64,000 nucleotides of DNA from Victivallaceae bacterium (GTDB taxonomy: Bacteria; Verrucomicrobiota; Lentisphaeria; Victivallales; Victivallaceae). Both the position numbers and the translations under genes were made by a program. The notes beneath the pieces are model-generated. The model saw only the letters and a list, made by a program, of their open reading frames with translations, did no database searches and was not told where the DNA came from. Every line of letters starts with the position of its first letter. Within the stretch, counting starts at the first letter, position 1. Of this stretch, positions 11,667 through 20,626 are shown piece after piece. The DNA lies in the NCBI GenBank assembly GCA_028718375.1, contig JAQULZ010000002.1, positions 1 to 64,000 on the forward strand, given 5' to 3'.

Positions 11667-12752
11667 ATGAAAAATTTACTCACAGCGCTGGTCATTTCCG
11701 TTATTTTCTGGCTGGTATCGGGGCCCGAGGCTCGGGCGGCGGAATATAACGTCAGCATCAAAGTTTTTTCCGGCGAAAAAAGCATCCCGCGGCAGCCGTT
11801 CAGTTATTATATCGACTTCAACCGGGAAATCAGCCCGGCTTCGGTGAAAATGACGATTACCGGTAAAAAGACGGAAATTCCCGTTTATATTCTGCCGGTA
11901 GCCAAATACCGGGCGAAAATCTACTTCATGCCTCCCCGCGACATGGATGAGGACAGCGAAAGCGATTATGTATTGAGTTTCGCAAGCGGGGAATGGACTG
12001 ACCGGCCTTGCGGCGATGCCGCTTTCGGCAAGACGCTGGTCATCAATCCCAATCTGATTCCGAATTACAGTTTTGAACAGGTCGAAAAGGCGGCAGACCG
12101 GTTTCTGACCTGGACCGGTAAAGTCAGTGTCAACCACTGGACTTTGCAGGATTTCGGCCGGGAGTTCATTGCGTTTAATGACCTGAAATCGACTTGCCGC
12201 GTATCGACCAAAGAGGCTTTCCACGGCGTCCGCAGTCTTTGCTTTACCAATGGCAAACTGCGTAAAATCATTACCGGCGGGCAGGAAAGGGAAGTACTCG
12301 TTTCCGGTTCTGCCAGCCTGACCGGCTACCTTCCCCTGAAACCCGATACCGCCTATAAATTGTGTTTTTTCGTCAAAATAACCACTCGGGTCGATAACAG
12401 CATGAATTTTCAGGGTGTCGGCGTTTCGCTGACTTTTCTGGACGGGGACGGCAAGCCGGTCAGCAACAAGGCCTTGTTCAGCGCCCTTTATTCGATCAAT
12501 GCTCTGCCCCCTGAAAATTACCTTAACCGCTGGGTATACGTGGAAGCGTGCGATGTTTCAACTCCGGATACCCGTTTCGGACATCTCGGCATCGCCGAAA
12601 AAATTTCCGGTGTGACTTATATCGATATGCTTGAACTTCGGGAAATCAGAAACTGCAACCAGCCGGAAATCATCGTCGGTAAGATCGTCGATCTCACTCC
12701 GAAAAAACCGGAACCGGTACTGAGACGGGCCGACGGCACGCCGTTAAAATAA
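11667..12752 (+). CDS. Secreted protein with possible carbohydrate-binding-like module
   Basis: A 361-aa protein with a clear signal peptide (LLTALVISVIFWLVSG ... ARAAEY). Residues 20-110 look like a beta-rich domain. From 'NPNLIPNYSFEQ' (about residue 122) the sequence resembles CBM4/9-type jelly-roll modules, which begin with N-x-(D/S)FE and contain 'KPDTAYKLCFFVKI'-like strands. This is a similarity by eye. It may bind glycans at the cell surface or in the periplasm. No catalytic motif is seen. It converges on mrdA with a shared hairpin terminator. Confidence 0.6.
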   Translation: MKNLLTALVISVIFWLVSGPEARAAEYNVSIKVFSGEKSIPRQPFSYYIDFNREISPASVKMTITGKKTEIPVYILPVAKYRAKIYFMPPRDMDEDSESDYVLSFASGEWTDRPCGDAAFGKTLVINPNLIPNYSFEQVEKAADRFLTWTGKVSVNHWTLQDFGREFIAFNDLKSTCRVSTKEAFHGVRSLCFTNGKLRKIITGGQEREVLVSGSASLTGYLPLKPDTAYKLCFFVKITTRVDNSMNFQGVGVSLTFLDGDGKPVSNKALFSALYSINALPPENYLNRWVYVEACDVSTPDTRFGHLGIAEKISGVTYIDMLELREIRNCNQPEIIVGKIVDLTPKKPEPVLRRADGTPLK

Positions 12753-12771
12753 GCCGCCGGACTTATTTTTT
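12746..12771. terminator. Bidirectional intrinsic terminator
   Basis: AAAATAAG and CTTATTTT form a stem around CCGCCGGA, with a T-run on the right side and an A-run on the left. It lies between the convergent stops at 12752 and 12763 and overlaps both, so it can end both transcripts. Confidence 0.5.
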
Positions 12772-14598
12772 CCTCTTCAGATATCTCAGGAAAAATTCCC
12801 GTATCAGCGGGGCGCAAGTCCGGCCGCCGGAGACTCCGTCCTCTACCAGGATGGCTGCCGCATAATTGGTTTTTCCGGACTTGCCGAAACCGATGAACCA
12901 GGTGTTCAGGCGGCGTTTGCCTTGGACGTTAAGTTCCGCAGTACCGGTCTTGCCGGAGAGGTCGATCAGCGGGTTTTTAGCCAGTTTGCCGCTGCCCTCG
13001 GGGCCGTTCACCACCAGATGCATTCCCGCTTTGACTATTTCCAGGTTTTCGGCGGCAGCCGCCAGTTGGCCGTTGATCTGCGGCGCCGTCCGATACAGAA
13101 CGATGCCTTCCGGGCTGCGGATTTCCTGGAGCAGATACGGACGGTAAAGCGTGCCGCCGTTAGCGAGAGCGGCCGCATAAACCGCCATTTGCAGCGGGGT
13201 TACCAGGATATAGCCCTGGCCGATGCACAGAAAAGCCGTGTCACATTGATTCCAGCGGAAACCGGTGCGCCGCTTTTTGGTTTCGCGGGCCGGCAACTGC
13301 CCCCGCCGTTCGGGTAAACCGATTCCGGTCGGAGCTCCCAGACCGGCACTGGCGAACACGGTGCGCAGATTCTCCATTTTCAGCTTCATTCCCTGTTCGA
13401 TAAAATAATCATTGCAGGAGCGTTCCAGAGCCTGCCGCAAGTCCGTCCGTCCGTGCCCGCCGTGCCGCCAGGACGCGCAGCGGATACTGGCTGTTTTGCC
13501 GATTACCGTTTTCCCGTCGCAGTCAACGGTTTCATCGGGTTTGACGCCGTGCTTTAACAAAGCCAGAGCGACCAGCGGTTTGATGATCGAACCGGGAGTG
13601 TATTCGCCCAAAAGCGCCCGGTTGAACAGCGGCTTGCCGGGGGCGAAGAGCAGTTTCCGATAGGCTTCAGCGGTGATTCGGGGAGAGAATTGCTGCAGAT
13701 CGAAAGCCGGAGCGGATACCAGAGCCAATACCGCGCCGGTATCGGCGTCAAGCAGGACGAAGGCCCCGCGCAAATGTTTCAACAGCTCCGCGGCGATCCG
13801 CTGAGCCCGCCAGTCCAAAGTCAAAACGACGTTATTGCCGCTCAGGGGCTTGATTTCATCAATCAAAGTCTTGTAGACGAAACCGAGGCGGTCGACCTGT
13901 ACCAGGCTGAACCCCGGATAACCTTTCAGGCCGCGCACCGTATTATCCGAGAACGGCAGCGTGTCGAATTGTTTCTCAATACCGCTCACCCCCTGGAGAT
14001 CGGGCAGGTAATAAAAATATTCCTGCCGGTCGCCGGCTTGTCGGGGATCCTCCGGCCGCGTATAACCGATGACCTGCGCGCCGACGTCTCCGGCGGGGTA
14101 AATTCGTTTGCTGCCGGGAATGATGCCCAAACCTTTCACGGTTTCCGCCAGTTCGAAGATTTTCGCCATTTGCCGGGGAGTGATATCGTCCGCAACCTTG
14201 AACGGGAGGCCGGGGCGGGTGTTCATATGCCGTTTTAGGTCAGGAGCGGTTATCCGGCGGCTCCGGTCGAAGATGGCGTCTATCCGGAGCAGGGCGTTTT
14301 CAATATAGGTGATGGTATGACTGCGCCCGCGCGGCTGCCGCATTTCCTCGAAATACAGGTAGACGTCATAGGACGGCGCATTGTCCGCCATTACGTGCAG
14401 GTCGGAGGTCAGGATTTTCCCCCGCGGCGCCGGAATCCGGATCCGTCGGATCGACTGCCGGGAAATCTGCCGCTGATGGACGGCGCCCTGCCGAATCTGT
14501 TCCTGCCACAGTTTAACTGCCAGGGCGGCGTACAGGAGCGCCAGCAGCAGGCCGATAATCAGAACGCGGTTGCGGTGTTTTAATAATAATCTTCTCAT
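12763..14598 (-). CDS. mrdA: Penicillin-binding protein 2, elongasome transpeptidase
   Basis: A 611-aa monofunctional class B PBP that cross-links peptidoglycan during elongation. It has an N-terminal transmembrane anchor (VLIIGLLLALLYAALAVKLW), a dimerisation region (IPAPRGKILTSD), and the three transpeptidase motifs: SxxK as SIIK in 'TPGSIIKPLVALALL', SxN as SCN in 'ERSCNDYF', and KTG in 'LSGKTGTAEL'. It overlaps the mreD stop by 4 bp, the usual mreC-mreD-mrdA order. mreB and rodA are not in the window. Confidence 0.93.
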   Translation of the reverse strand: MRRLLLKHRNRVLIIGLLLALLYAALAVKLWQEQIRQGAVHQRQISRQSIRRIRIPAPRGKILTSDLHVMADNAPSYDVYLYFEEMRQPRGRSHTITYIENALLRIDAIFDRSRRITAPDLKRHMNTRPGLPFKVADDITPRQMAKIFELAETVKGLGIIPGSKRIYPAGDVGAQVIGYTRPEDPRQAGDRQEYFYYLPDLQGVSGIEKQFDTLPFSDNTVRGLKGYPGFSLVQVDRLGFVYKTLIDEIKPLSGNNVVLTLDWRAQRIAAELLKHLRGAFVLLDADTGAVLALVSAPAFDLQQFSPRITAEAYRKLLFAPGKPLFNRALLGEYTPGSIIKPLVALALLKHGVKPDETVDCDGKTVIGKTASIRCASWRHGGHGRTDLRQALERSCNDYFIEQGMKLKMENLRTVFASAGLGAPTGIGLPERRGQLPARETKKRRTGFRWNQCDTAFLCIGQGYILVTPLQMAVYAAALANGGTLYRPYLLQEIRSPEGIVLYRTAPQINGQLAAAAENLEIVKAGMHLVVNGPEGSGKLAKNPLIDLSGKTGTAELNVQGKRRLNTWFIGFGKSGKTNYAAAILVEDGVSGGRTCAPLIREFFLRYLKRKK

Positions 14599-15128
14599 AG
14601 CCGGTCGCGCAGTTCAGGCCGCCGTTTACCGGCCCGGGTGAACAAGGGCAGTTTCAGTTGTTTTCCGATCCTGTCGAGTATCAATACCAGCAGCGGCAGC
14701 AGCCATGCATTGATACCCGACGTGAAAATAGTTACGGGCAGCAGTTCCTTAACTGCGGCGCCGGGATCGGCGTCGTAAAGGAGTAATTTATAAATCCAGA
14801 CCGGCAGAATGCTCACCAGCGCAATGACGATCCCGGGCAGCACGCAGTTCCGCAAGTACCGCGTTTCGTTTTTCCGCCGCCAATATTCCGCGAAAACCGC
14901 TGCTGCCGGGAACGCCCAGGCGGCCAGGAAAAACTCGCGGCCGTAAGCTAAATCCAGGGAAATCCCGCTCAATACCGCCCAAATTATCCCATAGCGCCAG
15001 GAATAAGCGATGCCGATATAAAAAATTCCTCCGATGCATAACGGCACTTGCAGGGCGCAACTGCCGGCCAGCACTTGCAGCCAGAACAGGATCAGCATGA
15101 TACTCAATGAGTAAAGCTTAGCTGTCAT
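14595..15128 (-). CDS. mreD: Rod shape-determining protein MreD
   Basis: A 177-aa integral membrane protein with about five hydrophobic segments, including 'WAVLSGISLDLAYG', which matches the MreD signature region (G-x-x-x-D). It is part of the elongasome that links MreC and MreB to wall synthesis. It overlaps mreC and mrdA by 4 bp on each side, so the three are coupled. Assignment rests on topology plus operon position. Confidence 0.85.
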   Translation of the reverse strand: MTAKLYSLSIMLILFWLQVLAGSCALQVPLCIGGIFYIGIAYSWRYGIIWAVLSGISLDLAYGREFFLAAWAFPAAAVFAEYWRRKNETRYLRNCVLPGIVIALVSILPVWIYKLLLYDADPGAAVKELLPVTIFTSGINAWLLPLLVLILDRIGKQLKLPLFTRAGKRRPELRDRL

Positions 15129-16000
15129 AAGTTCCTCTTGGCGCGGGGAATCGCCAGCACCACGAAATGCAGGTTGTCCAGCGGCGCCGCCGGGATAATT
15201 TTAGCGGACAAATAAAGTTCATTGGAGAAAATCTGGTTTTTCGAGTCCAGGCTTTTCAGCCGGCCGATCAGGAAACCCGCCGGAATCAGATGTTCGAACC
15301 CGGAAGTCAGACACGCTTCCCCGGGATGGAAGTGTTTCCGGGCGGACAGAAAACTGATATTTATTTCATCCGGCCGGCGGGACTGGCGGCTGTCGCCGTT
15401 GATGATGCCGTGAGTCCGGGTTTCCGCCAGGTAAGCGGAAATGCGGAAGCACGGGTTCAGGACGCTCGTCACCTGGGCGGAATGCCGGGCGGCGTCCCGG
15501 ACGACTCCGGCCAGGATAGCCTGGCGCGGATATTCCGGATTGAAACACAGCACCGGCGTCCCGGCGATAATTCCGTCCTCAGTACCGCGGCTGACGGTAA
15601 AACCTTCCTTCCACCGGAGAGGATCCCGGAGAATGATCTCCGCTGCGACATAATCGCAGTTCGGATGGAGGGGAAATTTCAGCAGCCGGCGCAGCCGTTC
15701 GTTTTCAATCGCCAGTTCGCCGAGCCGGGCAACCTGGGCCGCGAATATCCGGTTGTCGGTTTGCAGCCGGTCGATTTTGGCGGCTAACTCCGGTTTGCTG
15801 TACAAGCGCAGGCTTTCGTCCGCGGCAAAATATCGGGCCCCGGCCGGAAATTTTAGGTAAGGATAAAAGAAATCATTCGTTATCCTGAACCATGTCAGCC
15901 GCACCGTCTGGAATCCCGCCACCAGGATCACGACCAGCAGGGCGGCGGCAATCAGTCCGTAATTCCAGCGGTCAAAATTTCTGTTTTTCAATCCGGCCAT
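15125..16000 (-). CDS. mreC: Rod shape-determining protein MreC
   Basis: A 291-aa periplasmic elongasome protein anchored by one N-terminal helix (YGLIAAALLVVILVAGFQ). A coiled coil (KIDRLQTDNRIFAAQVARLGELAIENERLRRLL) is followed by the two-lobed beta-barrel domain with the characteristic 'AEIILRDPLRWKEGFTVSRG' and 'GIIAGTPVL' segments. The start at 16000 is chosen for GAGAGGATC directly upstream. The track start lies 32 codons earlier and overlaps the preceding gene without a good site. Confidence 0.88.
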   Translation of the reverse strand: MAGLKNRNFDRWNYGLIAAALLVVILVAGFQTVRLTWFRITNDFFYPYLKFPAGARYFAADESLRLYSKPELAAKIDRLQTDNRIFAAQVARLGELAIENERLRRLLKFPLHPNCDYVAAEIILRDPLRWKEGFTVSRGTEDGIIAGTPVLCFNPEYPRQAILAGVVRDAARHSAQVTSVLNPCFRISAYLAETRTHGIINGDSRQSRRPDEINISFLSARKHFHPGEACLTSGFEHLIPAGFLIGRLKSLDSKNQIFSNELYLSAKIIPAAPLDNLHFVVLAIPRAKRNL

Positions 16001-16028
16001 GATCCTCTCGAAATTCCAGCGGTGAAAA

Positions 16029-16853
16029 TCAAATTTTCGGCTTATCCCTTTTTCCGGAACCGTAAGGGTAAGGCAGAAAATCCAGTTTATCCTCACCCAG
16101 GACTTTCGCCAGGCTGTGTCCGATAGTGTGGATGTAACGGAAACTGTTTGAACTTACGGCGAAAGTGAACAACATCAGCGACGCCAGTTCCAGGATTTGT
16201 TTTTTATTCCATAATTCGCATTTTGCGGAATCGACCTCCGGCAGTAAACGCCAGGAATTACCGGGCGACAGGACTTTTCCCCGGTCGTCTATCAGCAGGA
16301 AATTATCCATGACCCGGACTATTCCCAGTTTCAAGCCCCACTTGGCGGCCAGTTCCGACGCCAGGGCGCAGAGAATGAAATCCGCTCCGACCAGATCGTC
16401 AAGTATCGGGCCCAGACAAAAACTTTCCGCCTGCAGTTCATCGGCCGGCGTGGACTCAAAACCGCATTTCCGCATGAAATAGGCGATTTCGGTAATGTTC
16501 TTCGGCGCGAACCGTTCGCTGGCCCGACAGAAACGTTCCCAAAGCTCACGCAGAAGACCTTCCGAGTCATTATCGTACCACTGGAGATGCACCGCGATCA
16601 GACCGTCGATCATATCCGGGTCTTCGGTTTTCAGCAAGGCCGCGAATTCCCGGCGGCGGCGGCGCATCGTGATAATCGCCTGGAGCTGATGGATACGCTG
16701 GCGCAGCTGCGGCTCCGGACTCTCCTGGTGCCGGGCCAGATATTCGGCGATCTCAGTTTCATGCTTAAGCAGTTCGGCCATGGCTTCCTGCACGACTTCA
16801 ATATTGCGGTCGTCCAGGAGATTAATCAGGCTTTCGAGTTTATTCCGCTTCAT
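16029..16853 (-). CDS. SirB1/transglutaminase-like family protein (divergent)
   Basis: A 274-aa cytoplasmic protein. The N-terminal third is helical and charged. The central segment 'FCLGPILDDLVGADFILCALASELAAKWGLKLGIV' followed by 'NFLLIDDRGKVLSP' resembles the core of SirB1 / transglutaminase-like proteins (NFLNEVLERRRGIPISL...PGHFL). The usual histidine in the PGHF segment is not visible (MDNFLL here), so activity is doubtful. The resemblance was found by eye. It sits between the DnaQ-like gene (14-bp overlap) and mreC (28-bp gap) in the wall-elongation operon. Confidence 0.5.
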   Translation of the reverse strand: MKRNKLESLINLLDDRNIEVVQEAMAELLKHETEIAEYLARHQESPEPQLRQRIHQLQAIITMRRRRREFAALLKTEDPDMIDGLIAVHLQWYDNDSEGLLRELWERFCRASERFAPKNITEIAYFMRKCGFESTPADELQAESFCLGPILDDLVGADFILCALASELAAKWGLKLGIVRVMDNFLLIDDRGKVLSPGNSWRLLPEVDSAKCELWNKKQILELASLMLFTFAVSSNSFRYIHTIGHSLAKVLGEDKLDFLPYPYGSGKRDKPKI

Positions 16854-17640
16854 TTTTCCCGGCCTTTGGTTCAGGGAAAATGCCGCGCAGGGCGTCGGAC
16901 GCGATTTTTTTAACGTCTTCGGGGAAATCGGCCTTGACGATCCACTGCAGAAAGCCCGGATTGTTCACGGCGATATCGCGCAGCGGCGTCCCGGCGTTCC
17001 GGCCGAAATTGACGATTATCCGGTCGCCCTGCCATTTGAACCGGTTGCCGGAATCAATGGCGTCCGGATCGCTCAGATCGCAGAAATCATGGAGTCCGGC
17101 GACGTCGTGCGGCAGGTCCGGATACATTTTAAGCTGTCCTTCCAGGACTTCGACGGTCGCCAGCGTATCGGCTTCGGCGCTGTGGGCGTTTTCGACCGTT
17201 TTGCCGCAGAAGAACTCATAGGCGGCGGTGAGCGTGCGGGGAAATTTCTTGCAGAAAATATGATAAACGTCCACCACCTGCCGGTTTTCGGTGGAAAAGG
17301 TCAGTCCGCAGCGCCGGAACTCGGCGGTCAGCACCGGAATATCGAATTTCATGATATTGTACCCGGCCAGATCGCAGTCCGCGAAATAGTTGAATAAATT
17401 AGCCGCGATAAGCTCGAAAGCCGGTTCGTTTTCGACATCCCGGTCATAAATTCCGTGAATTTCGCTGGCTTCCGGAGGAATCGGCATCTGCGGATTGATC
17501 CGCCGGGTCGTCACCTGTTTCCTGCCGTCGGGAGACAGCTTGACTACCGATATTTCCACAATCCGGTCGCCGGTTATCGATACGCCGGTAGTTTCCAGGT
17601 CGAAAAATATCAGGGGACGAGTCAATTTTAAATAATCCAT
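16840..17640 (-). CDS. DEDDh 3'-5' exonuclease, DnaQ/ExoX-like
   Basis: A 266-aa nuclease of the DnaQ superfamily. Exo I is FFDLETTG, Exo II is 'GYNIMKFDIPVL' and Exo III is HSAEADTLAT (the H-x4-D of the DEDDh type). The C-terminal region, 'FGRNAGTPLRDIAVNNPGFLQWI', resembles the extra module of ExoX-type enzymes. It is probably a repair or RNA/DNA trimming exonuclease and not the replicative epsilon subunit, because a PolC-binding tail is not evident. It heads the leftward shape operon. Confidence 0.85.
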   Translation of the reverse strand: MDYLKLTRPLIFFDLETTGVSITGDRIVEISVVKLSPDGRKQVTTRRINPQMPIPPEASEIHGIYDRDVENEPAFELIAANLFNYFADCDLAGYNIMKFDIPVLTAEFRRCGLTFSTENRQVVDVYHIFCKKFPRTLTAAYEFFCGKTVENAHSAEADTLATVEVLEGQLKMYPDLPHDVAGLHDFCDLSDPDAIDSGNRFKWQGDRIIVNFGRNAGTPLRDIAVNNPGFLQWIVKADFPEDVKKIASDALRGIFPEPKAGKNEAE

Positions 17641-17957
17641 GGCAGAATCCTCGGGCGCAAATGTGCCTGTATACTGTTTTCAAGTTGAAAAATACGGTTG
17701 CGTAATCTCAGAACATCTTTATTCCGTCATAAAAAACATAGCGTCTTTTTCAGCTTATACCAGTAATATTTTCCGGAAAATATCGATTAAGATGGCGAAA
17801 AATAACGACTTTTAATTTGTATTTTCCATAATCGCCGATTAATATATAAACGTCAGTATTGACCTTTGAAGAACCAGAGTTATCGAGCAAATGAACGATG
17901 CTGCCTTACTCTGGATTTTTGTTGCAGCGAACAGTTAAATTTAATTCGGGGCTATTA
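17641..17957. other. Divergent intergenic region with 18-bp palindrome
   Basis: About 317 bp of AT-rich DNA between the leftward exonuclease gene and the rightward SDR gene, with no supported gene. It contains a perfect palindrome ATATTTTCCGGAAAATAT (17766-17783) that could bind a dimeric regulator. A TTGACC box (17859-17864) may belong to the SDR promoter; no convincing -10 box was found. Confidence 0.5.
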
Positions 17958-19097
17958 ATGGCTAAAATTTTTCTTACGGGGATAACCGGGCTGGTCGGCA
18001 GTTCTTTCGTTACGGGTTTGCTAAAACAGCGGGATGACGTTGAAATTGTCGCTTTGACCAGAGCCGGTGCAGCCCGTACAGCTGCCGAGCGGGTGGAAGA
18101 CGTAATCCGGGAACAATGTGCGCTTGAAGAATGCCCGGAACTGGCGGATAAATTCCTGAAGTCGATCGAAGTAATTGAAGGCGATGTTACTGACCTCGTT
18201 CCCGAAAAATTCGCCGCCCTGCCGGAACTGACCGGCGTCGATACGGTTTTTCATTGTGCGGCGGACGTCAATTTGGGCAAAGACCCTGCGGGTAAGACTT
18301 ACCGGATCAATTATCACGGTACGGAAAACGTCATAGCCGTGGCGAAGCTCCTCAAAGTCAAAGCGCTGCACTATGTCTGTACCGCCTATATCGCGGGCCG
18401 CCTCAAGGGACGCGCGATTGAAGACCGCCCGATCAATTCCGGCTTTCACAATCCCTATGAGCAAAGTAAATATGAAGCTGAAATGCTGGTGCGTAAAGCG
18501 GGCATTCCGTTTTCGATTTACCGGCCGTCGATCATTATCGGGCGGCGCAAGGATGGCAAGATCCGCCGGGCGCTGGCTTTCTACCGCATTCTCGAGTTCA
18601 TGGCTAAACTCAAAAAGCATACCTGCTCAAAAACCAATCAGGATCCGACCGGTTGGGTCGCTTTGAATCTGCATTTCAGCGCGGCTAACTCCAATCATAT
18701 TTATTTTGTTCCGATCGACTATATTCAGGAATCCATTGTCCGGTTATTTCATTCCCCGGTATGCGGCAAAGCTTTTCATATCACCGGAGACAGTCCGGTT
18801 TCCACGCTGCAGATACTGGAGGCCATGTGCAGGGTGCTGAAGCTCAGGAATGTTTCTGTTGGAGCCGACAATCATGACCCGACCCGGGACGAAAAACTGC
18901 TGACCCGTTTCCTGGGCGATTTACTGCCGTATTTTTCCACGGACATTATTTTCGATCAGCGCAACGTCCGCGAAGTGGCCGGCGACGAAATCCTCGACTG
19001 GCCGATCGGCCTGGAAGGTTTGGTGACCATGATGCGCACCTACTATCGCGATTTTTTCCCGAATGTTGAATGGCTGCAGCAACTGGTGGTTGAATAA
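17958..19097 (+). CDS. Extended SDR, thioester-reductase/epimerase-like
   Basis: A 379-aa NAD(P)-dependent extended short-chain dehydrogenase. The Rossmann motif TGITGLVGSS (GxxGxxG) is at the N-terminus, 'VFHCAADVNLG' follows, and the catalytic YxxxK is in 'PYEQSKYEAEMLV'. The pattern resembles the NAD_binding_4 (thioester reductase / fatty acyl reductase) group more than sugar epimerases. The substrate cannot be told. The start at 17958 fits the family N-terminus 'MAKIFLTGITG'; the track ORF begins 20 codons earlier. An amidohydrolase gene follows after 12 bp, so the two probably form an operon. Confidence 0.75.
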   Translation: MAKIFLTGITGLVGSSFVTGLLKQRDDVEIVALTRAGAARTAAERVEDVIREQCALEECPELADKFLKSIEVIEGDVTDLVPEKFAALPELTGVDTVFHCAADVNLGKDPAGKTYRINYHGTENVIAVAKLLKVKALHYVCTAYIAGRLKGRAIEDRPINSGFHNPYEQSKYEAEMLVRKAGIPFSIYRPSIIIGRRKDGKIRRALAFYRILEFMAKLKKHTCSKTNQDPTGWVALNLHFSAANSNHIYFVPIDYIQESIVRLFHSPVCGKAFHITGDSPVSTLQILEAMCRVLKLRNVSVGADNHDPTRDEKLLTRFLGDLLPYFSTDIIFDQRNVREVAGDEILDWPIGLEGLVTMMRTYYRDFFPNVEWLQQLVVE

Positions 19098-19109
19098 CGG
19101 CGCCGGGCG

Positions 19110-19904
19110 ATGGTAATTGATTTTCACACCCATTATTACCCCGACAATATAGTTGAGCGGGCGATGGCTAATGCCCGCAGTTTATTCGGCATGGAACCCG
19201 CAGCCGACGGCACTCGCGCCGGTCTGGTGGCGTCAATGCGGCGGGCGGGAATCGATTATTCTTTGGCGCTGCCCCTGGCCAACACTCCCGACAATATCCG
19301 CGGAGTCAACCGCTGGGCGCAGTTGAACAATCAGCCGCCGGTTTTTTTACTGGGTTCCATTCATCCGCGGGCCGCAAATCCGGCCGCGGTAGTTTCCCGG
19401 CTTGCAGCGATGGGCTTCAAGGGGCTTAAAATGCATCCGGAATACCAGGATTTCAGTTTTGAAGACGAAAGCCTGGAACCGATTTGGGAAAGCTGCATCG
19501 CCAATGATCTTTTTGTGCTGACCCATGCCGGCCGGGATATCGCCTTTCCCGCGCCCTATCGTTCCGATCCCCGCCGCCTGGAAGCGTTTCATAAGCGCTT
19601 TCCGGAATTGAAACTGGTGTTGGCGCATTTGGGCTCATGGGGGATGTGGGATGAAGTCGAAGCGCGGCTGGCCGGATTGCCGGTCTGTCTTGATCTGGCC
19701 TTTACCCTGGGAGCGATAAGCGATGAACAACTGATTCGGATTATCCGTAAGCACGGGGCGGAACGCATTTTGTTCGGTACGGACAGCCCGTGGTGCGACC
19801 AGGACCGGGCGCTCCGGCATTTTCGCGGGTTGCCGCTGACCGGCCGGGAAAAGGAGCTGATCCTGGGAGAAAACGCGGCTCAGCTCTTAAAGCTGGCCGT
19901 TTAA
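19110..19904 (+). CDS. Amidohydrolase-2 family metal-dependent hydrolase
   Basis: A 264-aa TIM-barrel hydrolase. The metal-binding HxH is in 'VIDFHTHYYPDN' at the N-terminus. 'GLKMHPEYQDF', 'LTHAGRD' and 'LAHLGSWG' are further metal or active-site strands, and 'ILFGTDSPWCDQ' carries the final aspartate. Members hydrolyse or decarboxylate small cyclic or aromatic substrates; this one cannot be assigned more closely. Co-transcribed with the preceding SDR, so both may act on one metabolite. Confidence 0.82.
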   Translation: MVIDFHTHYYPDNIVERAMANARSLFGMEPAADGTRAGLVASMRRAGIDYSLALPLANTPDNIRGVNRWAQLNNQPPVFLLGSIHPRAANPAAVVSRLAAMGFKGLKMHPEYQDFSFEDESLEPIWESCIANDLFVLTHAGRDIAFPAPYRSDPRRLEAFHKRFPELKLVLAHLGSWGMWDEVEARLAGLPVCLDLAFTLGAISDEQLIRIIRKHGAERILFGTDSPWCDQDRALRHFRGLPLTGREKELILGENAAQLLKLAV

Positions 19905-19930
19905 TTTTACCGGTAAGAACCAGAATTTTC

Positions 19931-20626
19931 TTATTTCATCCGGCGCGAAAATACAGTTGCCATGCCGTTGGGGGAGAAATTGACCAGCATTATGGCCAGC
20001 GGTTGCTTTTTCAGGAAGATTTCACCCTGTCCCCGGTAGCCGGATGAAGCTTCGCCGGTCATCGGCGTCCAGCCCTGCGCCCGCAGCGACCGGTTGACTT
20101 CGGCCAGAGCCTGCGCCGGTGCGGCGGCAGTTTTGAACCTCCCATACCAGGAGTCGCGCTTCGGGAAATACAGGTACCGCAGAGGGACGCCGTCGGAAGT
20201 GATCGTCAATTCGTCCGGCCAGGATTTGGGCCGGGGAAGTTGCGGCGGCAAGGTCATGGCAAGCTGCAGGATCGGTAAAAAATCGCCGAAATATACCAGC
20301 AGTAAACGCTGATGGCTGCCGTCCGGAAATAACTGCTTGACCAGTACGGTATCACCGCCGGCGGCAAATTCGGCGTCCGGGAATTGTTTCCGCAGCAAAG
20401 TGAGGATTTCAGTCAGATTCATTCGGACCAGGCTTAATTTCAGCTCCGTGCCGGCGCCGTTAATGTGTAACGGTTCGGTTAAGAGCGCGGTCGATTTGAG
20501 ACAGGTATCCAGGCTGCCTCCGGAAGCTTTCCCTTTCAGTCGCAGGGTGAATACTTCCGCCCGCGCTGTGACGCACCAGAAAACACTGACTGCAATTACG
20601 AGCGTACTGAACCGCATAAATATCAT
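19931..20626 (-). CDS. Secreted protein of unknown function
   Basis: A 231-aa protein with a signal peptide (STLVIAVSVFWCVTARA). The mature part has a secretin/STN-like flavour near 'LVRMNLTEILTLLRKQFPDAEF', where short helices and strands alternate, but no confident domain is recognised. The C-terminal half contains 'RSLRAQGWTPMTGE'. Its start overlaps the stop of the SDR gene by 4 bp (ATGA), so it is translated with it although it is exported. Function unknown. Confidence 0.6.
   Translation of the reverse strand: MIFMRFSTLVIAVSVFWCVTARAEVFTLRLKGKASGGSLDTCLKSTALLTEPLHINGAGTELKLSLVRMNLTEILTLLRKQFPDAEFAAGGDTVLVKQLFPDGSHQRLLLVYFGDFLPILQLAMTLPPQLPRPKSWPDELTITSDGVPLRYLYFPKRDSWYGRFKTAAAPAQALAEVNRSLRAQGWTPMTGEASSGYRGQGEIFLKKQPLAIMLVNFSPNGMATVFSRRMK

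Noticed and set aside
15285-15305. GTTCGAACCC resembling a tRNA T-loop
   Set aside because: It lies inside mreC coding sequence with no acceptor or anticodon stems around it.
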